Source: Gammaproteobacteria bacterium TMED1
GTDB lineage: Bacteria; Pseudomonadota; Gammaproteobacteria; Pseudomonadales; Azotimanducaceae
Length of the DNA stretch: 47,172 nt
Assembly: GCA_002167855.2 (NCBI GenBank)
Contig: NHBG02000004.1
Span: forward strand, 1 to 47,172
Direction: 5' to 3'
The translations under genes and the position numbers were made by a program. The stretch's first letter is position 1; every line of letters starts with the position of its first letter. Shown one piece after another: positions 38,912 through 47,172 of the stretch. The notes under the pieces are model-generated. The model was not told the origin of the DNA. It was given only the letters and a program-made list of their open reading frames with translations, and made no database searches.

Positions 38912-39898
38912 CTAAGTAAGAACCACTTTAGCACTTGACTCGGGTAAGTCATCACCCATACACCTTTGATAGTACTCTGCCACAATTGCCTTTTCAGTGT
39001 CATCACACTTATTCAAAAATGTCAGGCGAAAGGCAAATGCGGAATCACCAAAAATCATGCCATTTTGCGCCCACATAATGACAGTTCTCGGCGACATAAC
39101 GATAGAAATATCACCATTTACGAAGCCTTGACGAGTTAATTGCGCAACAGAAACCATGTTAGCTGCCAACTTTCTATCAAGCTTATGTTCCACAAATTTG
39201 GAAACAAGGATATCGATTTCCTTTTCACGCGGCAGATAATTTAATGTAGAAACAATATTCCAGCGATCCATCTGACCCTGATTAATCTGCTGTGTTCCAT
39301 GATATAAACCCGTGGGATCTCCCAAGCCGATGGTATTCGTAGTCGCAAACAAACGGAAAGATGGGTGAGGGCTAATCACTCTACTTTGATCAAGCAAGGT
39401 CAATTTTCCCTCCACTTCTAGTACTCGCTGAATAACAAACATAACATCCGGACGACCTGCATCATACTCATCAAATACTATGGCGCATGCTCTCTGTAAG
39501 GCCCACGGAAGCAGCCCCTCTTTGAATTCTGTTACCTGTTTCCCATCTTTAAGGACGATGGCGTCCTTACCAATAAGATCAATCCGGCTTATATGACTAT
39601 CTAAATTTATACGGATACATGGCCAATTTAATCGCGCTGCGATCTGTTCTATATGGGTGGACTTTCCCGTCCCATGGTAGCCTTGAACCATCACTCTCCT
39701 GTTATGCGCAAAACCCGCTAGAATGGCCAAGGTTGTTTCCTGATCAAACTTATAAGTTTCATCTATGTCTGGCACGTGCTCACAGGGCTGAGAAAATGCC
39801 GGAACTTTTAGATCAATATCAAGATTAAACGTTTCCTTAACACTGACAGATGCACCAGGAACGCCATCCCCTTCGAGAGCAGTTTGTTTCTCAACCAT
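38912..39898 (-). CDS. cobS: CobS-like AAA+ ATPase
   Basis: About 328 residues with Walker A GYHGTGKST (~73-81), Walker B IVFDEYD (~165) and the sensor ATTNTIGLGDPTG (~210). It is the CobS AAA+ motor of the CobS-CobT complex. A GGAGG lies 12 nt before the ATG (39898) and 3 nt before an in-frame TTG (39907), so the exact start is open. First gene of cobS-cobT-NUDIX. The upstream 167 bp holds no other gene. Confidence 0.9.
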   Translation of the reverse strand: MVEKQTALEGDGVPGASVSVKETFNLDIDLKVPAFSQPCEHVPDIDETYKFDQETTLAILAGFAHNRRVMVQGYHGTGKSTHIEQIAARLNWPCIRINLDSHISRIDLIGKDAIVLKDGKQVTEFKEGLLPWALQRACAIVFDEYDAGRPDVMFVIQRVLEVEGKLTLLDQSRVISPHPSFRLFATTNTIGLGDPTGLYHGTQQINQGQMDRWNIVSTLNYLPREKEIDILVSKFVEHKLDRKLAANMVSVAQLTRQGFVNGDISIVMSPRTVIMWAQNGMIFGDSAFAFRLTFLNKCDDTEKAIVAEYYQRCMGDDLPESSAKVVLT

Positions 39899-40074
39899 GG
39901 CCAGCAATATCCTCCAATATTTCGTAACGCATTACACAGAAAAAGTTCCCATTAGACTCTTGCAATCTACCCCATAAACTTTCGTGTTAAATCCAGAACA
40001 CTCAACAATTATTCGATGAAAAATCGTGGAAAGAATAGCCGCAAAACCTCAGAATTACTATTAATACTGCAAGG

Positions 40075-41088
40075 TCAAACTGATTCCGAAGCGAGCCTTA
40101 TGACTATACTAGTCAGCTCATCCCAGGGCTTTCCGCTAGGGTCTAACCCTTTTATCATTAGATCAACGCTTGTTAAACGCGCTTGTATTCCCTCAAAATC
40201 ATGTTTGCGATGTCTTTTCAAACATCTAGATATGCTGCTTTTTCTTTTATCCCATATTCTCCTTGATTGCATAACTGCTTCAAGCGACTGACCCAGGTCG
40301 ATCTCAAATGACATAGATGACAAACTCCGAATCTCTTTCGCAAGTATATTAGTCAGAAATAAAGGTTCAACGTCTGATAGTCGTAACGACTCAATAACCT
40401 TAACTACTCGATCTATTCTTCCTTCTAATGCCGCATCGATTAACTGAAAAACATCAAACCTAGTTGCATCGGCTACATCAGCTAAAACTTCTTTTCTTTC
40501 GATTTTCCTATCTGTCGCACATAATTTCATACGCTCAATCTCTTGAACTGCAACCAATAAATTACCCTCGATTCTATCTGTCAGCTCTAACACCGCATCG
40601 TTACTAGCTTCTATTCCGGCCAACCGAAATCTATTTGCCACCCACTTGGGTAGCAATTTCTTTTCTATTGGCCAAATTTGTATAATCCCTCCGACATTGT
40701 CTAGCATCTTAAACCATTTAGTTTTTCGGGTTGAACCGTCGACTTTTGGCATTACTAGTAGCACACAGTTCTCTGGTAAAAGGTTTTGACATAAATCTAC
40801 TAAAGCAAGCGCACCCTGTTTCCCAGGCTTAATTGAACCCAAGCGTAGCTCAATAATTTTTTTATTAGCAAATAGGGACATACTTTCATTTGCATACTTC
40901 AAAGTTTGCCAATCGAAGCTACCGTCGACGTGAAAAATCTCGCGCTCAATAAAACCAAGATTTTTTAAATGTTCTCTAATCAGATCAGCACTTTCCTGCA
41001 CTAACAGTGGCTCATCACCACTTATAATATAAAGTGGGAGGATACCGGCAGCTAAAGTAGTGGGTAACTTTTCCGAATAGATTCTCAT
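40075..41088 (-). CDS. holA: DNA polymerase III delta subunit
   Basis: 337 residues with the delta fold: the N-terminal P-loop-like domain lacking Walker motifs (PLYIISGDEPLLVQESADLIR, ~17-37), a middle helical domain and a C-terminal collar domain. It opens the beta clamp in the clamp loader. It overlaps lptE by 4 bp in the conserved order leuS-lptE-holA. In relatives nadD often follows; here cobS does. Confidence 0.94.
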   Translation of the reverse strand: MRIYSEKLPTTLAAGILPLYIISGDEPLLVQESADLIREHLKNLGFIEREIFHVDGSFDWQTLKYANESMSLFANKKIIELRLGSIKPGKQGALALVDLCQNLLPENCVLLVMPKVDGSTRKTKWFKMLDNVGGIIQIWPIEKKLLPKWVANRFRLAGIEASNDAVLELTDRIEGNLLVAVQEIERMKLCATDRKIERKEVLADVADATRFDVFQLIDAALEGRIDRVVKVIESLRLSDVEPLFLTNILAKEIRSLSSMSFEIDLGQSLEAVMQSRRIWDKRKSSISRCLKRHRKHDFEGIQARLTSVDLMIKGLDPSGKPWDELTSIVIRLASESV

Positions 41089-41594
41089 TCTATTTTATTT
41101 TGATACTCTTGGATGCTTGCATTAATGCGTCGAAATATTTGTTCAATTATATCTTTCTGCATTTCTTCACGAAGCAACCGTTCTTCCTGAAAACTAGTAT
41201 CCAATATCTGATCATTAAAAGTATAGAATCGCTCTGACGAAACTTGCTCTTCAATAATTAGCACGTTCTCCTTATTGTCTACTAAGTGGAAATTAATCTC
41301 CTGAGTGATGCCAAACTCCGAAATAATTTGACCACTTGAATGAGCAATCGCTCGGCGACTGTTCCGTTCATCAGCAATAAATACTGTATATTTCGCTGCA
41401 GAAGATTTGACGGAAACCTGAACATTGGAGCGCTTAAACTTTTCCTCGAGTATACGATGGATATCGCTATCAACATCACTTCCATCTATATAAATTGAAT
41501 CAAAGCTTTGGGCTTCGGGTCGCTCTATACCGCGCAATTGGAAACCACAGCCGATTAAAAAGGACAGAACTAAACCAAATAAAATAAGTTTCAA
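41085..41594 (-). CDS. lptE: LPS-assembly lipoprotein LptE
   Basis: 169 residues with a lipoprotein signal ending LIGC (Cys16), followed by GFQLRG, the LptE hallmark. It plugs the LptD barrel in the outer membrane that delivers LPS to the cell surface. Overlaps leuS by 4 bp at its start and holA by 4 bp at its end, which indicates a translationally coupled operon. Confidence 0.95.
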   Translation of the reverse strand: MKLILFGLVLSFLIGCGFQLRGIERPEAQSFDSIYIDGSDVDSDIHRILEEKFKRSNVQVSVKSSAAKYTVFIADERNSRRAIAHSSGQIISEFGITQEINFHLVDNKENVLIIEEQVSSERFYTFNDQILDTSFQEERLLREEMQKDIIEQIFRRINASIQEYQNKIE

Positions 41595-44062
41595 GATATT
41601 ACGAAATTCAGGAGCTTATCAGGCACATGAATGATCCTTGTGATTTTTTCCTCTCTCAAAAACTTTTCAACATTCTCAAGTTCTCTCGCCCGCAAACTAA
41701 GATCATCTTTACTCACCCCTGGAGGAGCTTGGATCCTGCCGCGTAACTTCCCATTTACTTGAATAATGACATCTACAACCCGCTTTCGTAATGCTCCCTC
41801 ATCGACAGTAAACCACTTAGCCTCATCCATAGACCCCAATCCTAGTCTCATCCAAAGCTTAGTGCAGATATGGGGGGTGATCGGTGACATAACTAGTACT
41901 GCTGTTTTTAAAGCTTCGTCAATAACGGCTCTACCTTGATCAGACTCATCCTTAAACTTCTGTAGTTCATTAAAAAGAGTCATAACTCCTGAAACAACAG
42001 TGTTGAAATTAAGGCGCTTACCATAGTCATCAGTAGCCTTCATTAGGGTCTCATGAGTAACCCGACGCATATCCTTCTGATATTCATTAAGAGAATTTTT
42101 ATCAAGCATTGCGACAGGACCAGCTTCCAAATGTTGGGTCACAGTTTTCCAAAGTTTGGAGCGAAGCCATCGATTGGCCGACTCAACATTGTGCTCTGAC
42201 CACTCGAACGATTGTTCTGGTGGAGCCGCAAACATCATTGCCATACGAACGGCATCCGCCCCATACTGATCTAGGAGGTGTTGTGGATCTCCTGCATTTC
42301 CTGAGGATTTTGACATCTTAGCTCCATCCTTAAGAACCATGCCTAGGGCCAAAAGGTCATCAAATGGTTCATCAGTGTCTACCAAACCTTCATCGCGCAT
42401 CACTTTATGAAAAAATCTTGCATACAACAAATGTAGAATTGCATGCTCTTCTCCACCGACATAATGATCGACCGATTTCCAATATTTAGCCCTATCATCT
42501 AGCATCCCTTCGTCGAGATTGTTGCATGTAAATCTCGCGTAATACCAAGAAGACTCCATAAATGTATCGAATGTATCTGTCTCCCGTTCAGCTTCGCCAC
42601 CGCAGTTAGGACAAATTGTTCTAGACCATTGAGGCATTTTCTTAATTGGAGAAGTCACGCCATCAAATTCCACATCAGTGGGTAAACTAACTGGAAGGTC
42701 ATCCTCAGGCACGGGCACAGCACCACATTTCTCACAATGAATTATAGGGATGGGACAACCCCAGTAGCGTTGTCGAGATATCCCCCAATCTCTTAGGCGA
42801 TAATTTACCTGACGCTCGCCCAGACCCTTGGATTTAAGTGCTTCCGCTATAGCATCGAATGCTTCATCGAAATTTAAACTATTGAAATCTCCAGAATTTA
42901 TACATCTTCCCTTTCCGACAAAGGCCGACTTGTTGATGTCCCATTCGCCTAATTTTGGATGTTCAATTACTTGCTTGAGTGGCAGGTTATACTGTCGAGC
43001 AAATTCCCAATCTCGTTGATCATGAGCAGGAACAGACATAACTGCTCCCGAGCCGTATTCCATCAAGACAAAGTTGGCTATCCAAACTGGGATTGGCTCT
43101 TTTGTAATAGGATGTTGGACGAAAATTCCGGTATCAACACCCTTCTTTTCTAATTTAGCCAAGTCTGCTTCGGCCATCTTTACTTGATTATAAGCCGTTA
43201 TGAATGCAGCAATATCAGTATTTTTCAGAGCTGCCTCTCTAGCAATTGGATGCTGAGGAGCAACAGCCAGATAAGTTACTCCCATCAAAGTATCCGGCCT
43301 AGTGGTATAGACATCTATCCCTGTTCCTGATTCTTTTAAAGGATCAAACCTAATTTGCAAACCCTCAGATCGGCCAATCCAATTACGCTGCATTAACTTG
43401 ATTTTCTCAGGCCAGCCACTTAGATCATTGAGCTTAGCGAGTAACTCTTCCGCATAGTCAGTGATCTTTATGAACCACTGGGCTAGTTCACGTCTCTCTA
43501 CCAAGGCGTTTGAACGCCAACCACGACCTTCGATAACCTGCTCATTAGCCAGGACTGTCTGATCAACGGGATCCCAATTGACCCAAGCAGATTTCTTATA
43601 GACCAAACCTTTTCGAAACATTCTGAGAAAAAACCATTGCTCCCAACGGTAATATTCAGGATCACAAGTCGCAAATTCTCTAGTCCAATCATAGGAAAAA
43701 CCAAGTGACTGTAATTGTTTTTTCATATAATCAATATTTTGTTTAGTCCAACGTGCGGGCGGTACCTTATTCTTGATTGCTGCATTTTCCGCGGGCAAAC
43801 CAAATGCGTCCCACCCCATAGGGTGCATTACATTGAATCCTTGAAGTCGCTTGAAGCGTGCGATTACATCACCAAGCGTATATGTCCTGACATGCCCCAT
43901 ATGCAACCTCCCACTTGGATACGGGAACATTGCCAAACAATAGAATTTGGGCTTTGGGCTTCCCTCCGAAACTTCAAATGTCCCGTTTTGATTCCATTCT
44001 GATTGCACATCAGCTTCAGTACTCTTGAAGTCATAAGATCCAGACTTTTCGTCCATTATCAT
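41591..44062 (-). CDS. leuS: Leucyl-tRNA synthetase
   Basis: 823 residues, class I synthetase. HMGH (54-57) and KMSKS (582-586) motifs are intact. A CP1 editing domain (~220-410), a zinc-type domain ([19 protein letters not shown]) and the C-terminal anticodon/tRNA domains are present. The N-terminus could be the ATG at 44062 or the one two codons later. It heads the leuS-lptE-holA operon. Confidence 0.97.
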   Translation of the reverse strand: MIMDEKSGSYDFKSTEADVQSEWNQNGTFEVSEGSPKPKFYCLAMFPYPSGRLHMGHVRTYTLGDVIARFKRLQGFNVMHPMGWDAFGLPAENAAIKNKVPPARWTKQNIDYMKKQLQSLGFSYDWTREFATCDPEYYRWEQWFFLRMFRKGLVYKKSAWVNWDPVDQTVLANEQVIEGRGWRSNALVERRELAQWFIKITDYAEELLAKLNDLSGWPEKIKLMQRNWIGRSEGLQIRFDPLKESGTGIDVYTTRPDTLMGVTYLAVAPQHPIAREAALKNTDIAAFITAYNQVKMAEADLAKLEKKGVDTGIFVQHPITKEPIPVWIANFVLMEYGSGAVMSVPAHDQRDWEFARQYNLPLKQVIEHPKLGEWDINKSAFVGKGRCINSGDFNSLNFDEAFDAIAEALKSKGLGERQVNYRLRDWGISRQRYWGCPIPIIHCEKCGAVPVPEDDLPVSLPTDVEFDGVTSPIKKMPQWSRTICPNCGGEAERETDTFDTFMESSWYYARFTCNNLDEGMLDDRAKYWKSVDHYVGGEEHAILHLLYARFFHKVMRDEGLVDTDEPFDDLLALGMVLKDGAKMSKSSGNAGDPQHLLDQYGADAVRMAMMFAAPPEQSFEWSEHNVESANRWLRSKLWKTVTQHLEAGPVAMLDKNSLNEYQKDMRRVTHETLMKATDDYGKRLNFNTVVSGVMTLFNELQKFKDESDQGRAVIDEALKTAVLVMSPITPHICTKLWMRLGLGSMDEAKWFTVDEGALRKRVVDVIIQVNGKLRGRIQAPPGVSKDDLSLRARELENVEKFLREEKITRIIHVPDKLLNFVIS

Positions 44063-44125
44063 TTCTTTTGATTAAAATCCTTATTCTAACCGAACCAATC
44101 CAGCGACAGGAACCTTGGAGACTCC

Positions 44126-45619
44126 CTAGAGAAATCGATGTCTTATAATTGACACGGAGACAACTATTAAACATGAAAAAATCAAGGGCCAGTAACCATA
44201 ATAGTAATATGGCGTTTCACCCTCCATTATTCTCAGTTCGCCGCGCATCACACTTTCCTCAAAGGGCTCTATCTTGTCCACCAATACTCCATTATGGTCA
44301 ATCAGTGCTGTTATACCGTTGTTAGTTGAGCGAATCATCCAACGACCATACTCAGCAGCTCTCATTCTTGCCATTTGCAAATGCTGCTTTGGGCCAATCG
44401 AGCTACCGAACCAAGTATCATTGCTCACTGTAACCAACATATCTGGAACCACACTATTTCTTTCTAATAAATCAGGGTAAACAACCTCGTAACAGATCAG
44501 CACCGAAACCAGATATTTCCCGGCTACAATCAGATCCTGCTCATTACGTCCTGATTTCGTGCGAGACATTGGCAGGTCAAAAAACTCAATTATTCCTCGC
44601 AAATAGTTTTCGAGCGGTACGTATTCTCCAAATGGAACTAGTCGCTGTTTATGATAGACACCAGACCCCTCACCAATGGCCAGCACTGAATTGAAATATT
44701 TACCATCAAAAGATCGATCAAGAATGCCTAATAGCAAGGTCGAACCGACCGCCTTCCCTTGTTCATCAAGTTCTTTGAGAAGACGGTTCGCATCCTGCCT
44801 AAAGACTGTTATTGCTGCTTCTGGCCATACAATAATATCTCTACCCCATTCTTTTTCTGTCATGCCTAAATAAGTTTTTGTTATGGTTTGAGCACTGCTT
44901 GGTAACCACTTTGTATGCTGATCTATATTTCCTTGAATTGCCGATACAGTGACAACATTTTTTGTAGGACTTATCCAATTGACAGACCCCGCAATAAAGG
45001 CTCCACCACCCCACAGCAATCCCAAAGTAAGGACATTTAACGGCCATTTAGGGGAGCGTAGTTTGTAAATTAGTACTGCCGTGACAGCCGTAAATAAACT
45101 CAGACCATAAACCCCCACAAGCGGAATATAACTAGATAATGGGGAGTCAAGATGGCTGTAACCTGCAAAAAGCCAGGGGAAGCCTGTAAGAAACCAACTG
45201 CGAAACCACTCTAAAATAACCCAAATGGCTGGGAAGGCTACCAACCAATCACGAACATTTACATGCAAGAAGGCACCAATCAAAGATGTGAGTGAATAAC
45301 TGAGGACAAAAGCCGAAATAAGTCCTCCAGCAACTAATAGGGGCACTCCACCGAATTCATTTATACTAACGAAAATCCACGAGACACCGGTACCGTACAT
45401 ACCGACAGCGAAGATATAATATCGAATAAAAATATCGCGTTTGCTAGATACATCAACGGAGTACAAAAATACGATAAAGCTTATTAAGCCCATCCACCAT
45501 AGCCCAAATGGTGAAAACGCCAGAGGATAGGAAGCTCCTGCTAGCAGGGCTGACAAATGACGGATTGTACTACCCCCCTTGGAGACTATCTCCCTAGAAA
45601 AACCAATCAATACAAGCAA
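44126..45619 (-). CDS. lnt: Apolipoprotein N-acyltransferase
   Basis: 497 residues: about six N-terminal membrane spans followed by a periplasmic nitrilase-like domain with the triad Glu267 (VWPEAAI), Lys324 (YHKQRLVPFGEY) and Cys376 (LICYEVVYP). The Glu267 number coincides with E. coli Lnt and supports a start near 45619. The start there is TTG and no ATG exists in the region; a second TTG lies three codons on. It adds the third acyl chain to lipoproteins after LspA processing. It sits 9 bp after corC. Confidence 0.94.
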   Translation of the reverse strand: MLVLIGFSREIVSKGGSTIRHLSALLAGASYPLAFSPFGLWWMGLISFIVFLYSVDVSSKRDIFIRYYIFAVGMYGTGVSWIFVSINEFGGVPLLVAGGLISAFVLSYSLTSLIGAFLHVNVRDWLVAFPAIWVILEWFRSWFLTGFPWLFAGYSHLDSPLSSYIPLVGVYGLSLFTAVTAVLIYKLRSPKWPLNVLTLGLLWGGGAFIAGSVNWISPTKNVVTVSAIQGNIDQHTKWLPSSAQTITKTYLGMTEKEWGRDIIVWPEAAITVFRQDANRLLKELDEQGKAVGSTLLLGILDRSFDGKYFNSVLAIGEGSGVYHKQRLVPFGEYVPLENYLRGIIEFFDLPMSRTKSGRNEQDLIVAGKYLVSVLICYEVVYPDLLERNSVVPDMLVTVSNDTWFGSSIGPKQHLQMARMRAAEYGRWMIRSTNNGITALIDHNGVLVDKIEPFEESVMRGELRIMEGETPYYYYGYWPLIFSCLIVVSVSIIRHRFL

Positions 45620-45628
45620 TATAAATAT

Positions 45629-46468
45629 CTATTTGTCAGAGAGCGTCAGCTGTAAAAGATGGATACGGCGGCGATCAGCATTCAGTACCTTAAACTTGAA
45701 ATTTTCAGTCTCTACGACCTCATCCCGTTTAGGTAGATGTCCAAACTTCTGGGTTACGAAACCCCCAATAGTATTTAGGTCTTCGTCACTCAAATTGCAA
45801 CCAAATTGCTGATTAAAATCCTGGATCAGTGTTTGTGCTTTGACAGTATAGCTACCATCCTTGTGTGGTTTGATGAAATCATCTTCTTCGTTGTAGTCAT
45901 ATTCATCTTCGATATCTCCAACAATTTGTTCAAGGACATCTTCGATCGTCACGATACCAGAGATCCCACTATACTCATCTAAAACTACCGCCAAATGACT
46001 GCGGTTCTTTCGAAACTCTTGCAAAAGAACGTTGACACGTTTACTTTCTGGGATTGGTGTAAAGCTACGCAGTAAATCACGCATATTGAACCGCGCGCGA
46101 TTATCCTCCAAAGCCAATGGCAATAGGTCCTTTGCCAGCAAAATTCCTAAAACATTATCTGGATTCTCATCTACTACTGGGAAACGTGAATGTCCAGACT
46201 CAATAATTTTGGGTAAAAATTCCTCTGGAGTAGAGTCCAATCTCACAAATACTACTTGAGACCGTGGCACCATAATCTCCCTTGCTTGCATGTCGGACAC
46301 CACGAGGGCGCCCTCTATAATACTCAGAGCCTCATCGTCTAGGAGTTCTCTTTGCTGTGCAGATCTCAACAGGTCTGTGAGTTCCTCACGAGAAGCCGGA
46401 GTTCCGGTGGCCAAAGATTTAAGTTTATCCAACCATGTTCGGTTATCCGCATCGGTTTGCTCAATCAT
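45629..46468 (-). CDS. corC: CorC/YbeX-type CBS-domain protein
   Basis: 279 residues: two CBS domains (~65-190, REIMVPRSQVVFVRLD and the DEYSGISGIVTIEDVLEQIVGDIEDEYD end) followed by the CorC_HlyC domain (~200-275). There is no N-terminal membrane part, which is the YbeX type rather than the membrane CorB/C type. It is associated with Mg/Co efflux and ribosome-related stress, by location in the ybeZYX-lnt cluster. It overlaps ybeY by 8 bp. Confidence 0.93.
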   Translation of the reverse strand: MIEQTDADNRTWLDKLKSLATGTPASREELTDLLRSAQQRELLDDEALSIIEGALVVSDMQAREIMVPRSQVVFVRLDSTPEEFLPKIIESGHSRFPVVDENPDNVLGILLAKDLLPLALEDNRARFNMRDLLRSFTPIPESKRVNVLLQEFRKNRSHLAVVLDEYSGISGIVTIEDVLEQIVGDIEDEYDYNEEDDFIKPHKDGSYTVKAQTLIQDFNQQFGCNLSDEDLNTIGGFVTQKFGHLPKRDEVVETENFKFKVLNADRRRIHLLQLTLSDK

Positions 46469-46907
46469 CGTCGGTTTTCTCTATATATGGATTCGACCAG
46501 CCCAAAGTTGAAAGAATTCTCGCTTCGATGCTTTCCATCTCCTCAGCTTCAGCATCCTGAAGATGATCGTAACCTAAAAGATGCAATATTCCATGAACCA
46601 GCAAGTGTGCAAAATGAGCAGCTTGCTCTTTGCCTTGATTTAACGATTCCTCCGATAAAACAGGAGCACAAATCACTATATCTCCAAGTAGTCTAACTCC
46701 AAATTCATCAATATCTCCATTTCCAAAGGAGAGAACATTAGTCTCATTTTCCCTACCGCGGTATTTGGTATTTAAATCTAACATCTCACATCGATCAACG
46801 ACTCGCACGGCGAGCTCAACATTACTAATACCCATTTCATAAAAACAAGCAGAAACCCACTTATGAATCTCCAAATCATCAATTTTTCGGTGACTACAAT
46901 CATCCAA
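46461..46907 (-). CDS. ybeY: Endoribonuclease YbeY
   Basis: At least 148 residues. The metal motif H-x3-H-x5-H is seen as HGILHLLGYDH (His105, 109, 115). YbeY processes rRNA 3' ends and takes part in ribosome quality control. The only ordinary start is TTG (46907), which would cut off a family-like strand: the frame upstream encodes TLDIQW, as in the usual YbeY N-terminus, and stays open to 46989 without ATG, GTG or TTG. Translation may begin at ATT (46928) or CTG (46922), or the original start was lost in the adjacent repeat array. In other genomes phoH/ybeZ lies directly upstream; it is not in the window. Confidence 0.88.
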   Translation of the reverse strand: MDDCSHRKIDDLEIHKWVSACFYEMGISNVELAVRVVDRCEMLDLNTKYRGRENETNVLSFGNGDIDEFGVRLLGDIVICAPVLSEESLNQGKEQAAHFAHLLVHGILHLLGYDHLQDAEAEEMESIEARILSTLGWSNPYIEKTDDD

Positions 46908-46934
46908 CCACTGTATATCCAGAGTAATTGATTC

Positions 46935-47062
46935 CTGGAAATTATCAGGAATTTTTAGGAAATTCTTAGAATTTCGTAGGAATTTCTACGAAATTCCTAG
47001 ACATTCCTAGGAATTTCTAAGAATGTCTTGGAAATTCCTAGGAATTTCTAAGAAATTCTCAG
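46935..47062. repeat. array of ~12 A/T tracts phased at ~10.4 bp (predicted curved DNA)
   Basis: AAATT or AATTT cores centred near 46941, 46951, 46962, 46972, 46983, 46993, 47003, 47014, 47023, 47034, 47045 and 47055. Mean spacing is about 10.4 bp, one turn of B-DNA. Cores are separated by TAGG/CCTA/CTAAG-type spacers, and neighbouring units are partly inverted, so a ~21-bp unit (TAGAAATTCCTAGGAATTTC) recurs. Two cores are degenerate (CATT at 47002, AATG at 47022). Such phased AnTn tracts are known to bend DNA. It is unlike CRISPR (no unique spacers of 30 bp or more). Confidence 0.85.
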
Positions 47063-47066
47063 TCCC

Positions 47067-47172
47067 TGGAGCCTCCCCCGACAAAAAAAAGGAAATTGAG
47101 TAGAAGCAGCCTAGCTTGAAAATTCACAGAAAGCCAATCAAAGGTCATGGGTTATTGTCACGCGCCCCCCCG
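47067..47172. other. right-edge sequence without a recognised gene
   Basis: About 105 bp after the repeat. It holds an A8 run, no Shine-Dalgarno/start pair and no homologous coding frame. The last bases are a C-run typical of a contig edge. The expected phoH gene is not seen. Confidence 0.4.

Noticed and set aside
39899-40074. B12 riboswitch upstream of cobS.
   Set aside because: The 167-bp space lacks the conserved B12-box sequence and is too short for the full element.
46935-47062. CRISPR array.
   Set aside because: Units of ~10 or 21 bp without 30-40 bp unique spacers, and no cas genes.

Overview
The window is about 47 kb of a gammaproteobacterial chromosome, probably a marine or free-living relative of the Pseudomonadales/Cellvibrionales. 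Evidence for this is a partial 16S rRNA gene with gammaproteobacterial features at the left edge, the outer-membrane genes bamD, lptE and lnt, and three blocks of Pseudomonas-like gene order: rrn-msrQ-msrP-pssA-ilvH-ilvI; rluD/bamD-ispH-fkpB-lspA-ribF-murJ/rpsT-proB-obgE-rpmA-rplU/ispB; and holA-lptE-leuS-lnt-corC-ybeY. Both edges look like assembly break points: the left lies inside an rRNA operon, the right just past a short tandem repeat.

Layout. 1-1150: 5' part of a 16S gene on the minus strand, its leader and a strong rrn-type promoter. 1.2-17 kb: dense housekeeping DNA covering methionine sulfoxide repair, phospholipid and branched-chain amino acid synthesis, pseudouridylation, outer-membrane assembly, isoprenoids, lipoprotein processing, flavins, peptidoglycan lipid II flipping, proline and ribosomal proteins. 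It ends with ispB and tRNA-Pro(CGG). Compared with the usual order, ilvC is missing between ilvH and pssA, and ileS between ribF and lspA. 17.1-20.6 kb: an accessory segment that starts at a truncated tRNA-Ser 3' half and looks richer in G+C than its flanks. It carries a methyltransferase, a small secreted protein, a Sel1-repeat gene remnant, an LpxH-like phosphoesterase and dgkA. 20.9-28.5 kb: a catabolic cluster with a TauD-type dioxygenase, a cytosolic sulfatase, two aldo/keto reductases, a GH51 arabinofuranosidase, an SDR and a 62-residue protein. 28.7-31.6 kb: a two-component system resembling the regulators of the proteobacterial dedicated sortase system (PdsR/PdsS), but with no sortase nearby; its kinase has a sugar-binding-like sensor. 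31.6-33.9 kb: ahcY and tesB. 34-39.9 kb: two convergent AAA+ ATPase/VWA pairs, MoxR-CoxE-like and CobS-CobT plus a NUDIX hydrolase, with no cobaltochelatase CobN or other cobalamin gene. 40-46.9 kb: holA-lptE-leuS and lnt-corC-ybeY, transcribed leftward. 46.94-47.06 kb: about twelve short A/T tracts spaced about 10.4 bp apart, right at the 5' end of ybeY.

The strongest leads are the helically phased A/T-tract array at the right end, the orphan sugar-sensing two-component system beside a sulfate/arabinoside catabolic cluster, the paired AAA+/VWA modules, and the tRNA-Ser fragment marking an accessory segment. No CRISPR array, transposase, integrase, riboswitch or toxin-antitoxin pair was recognised.
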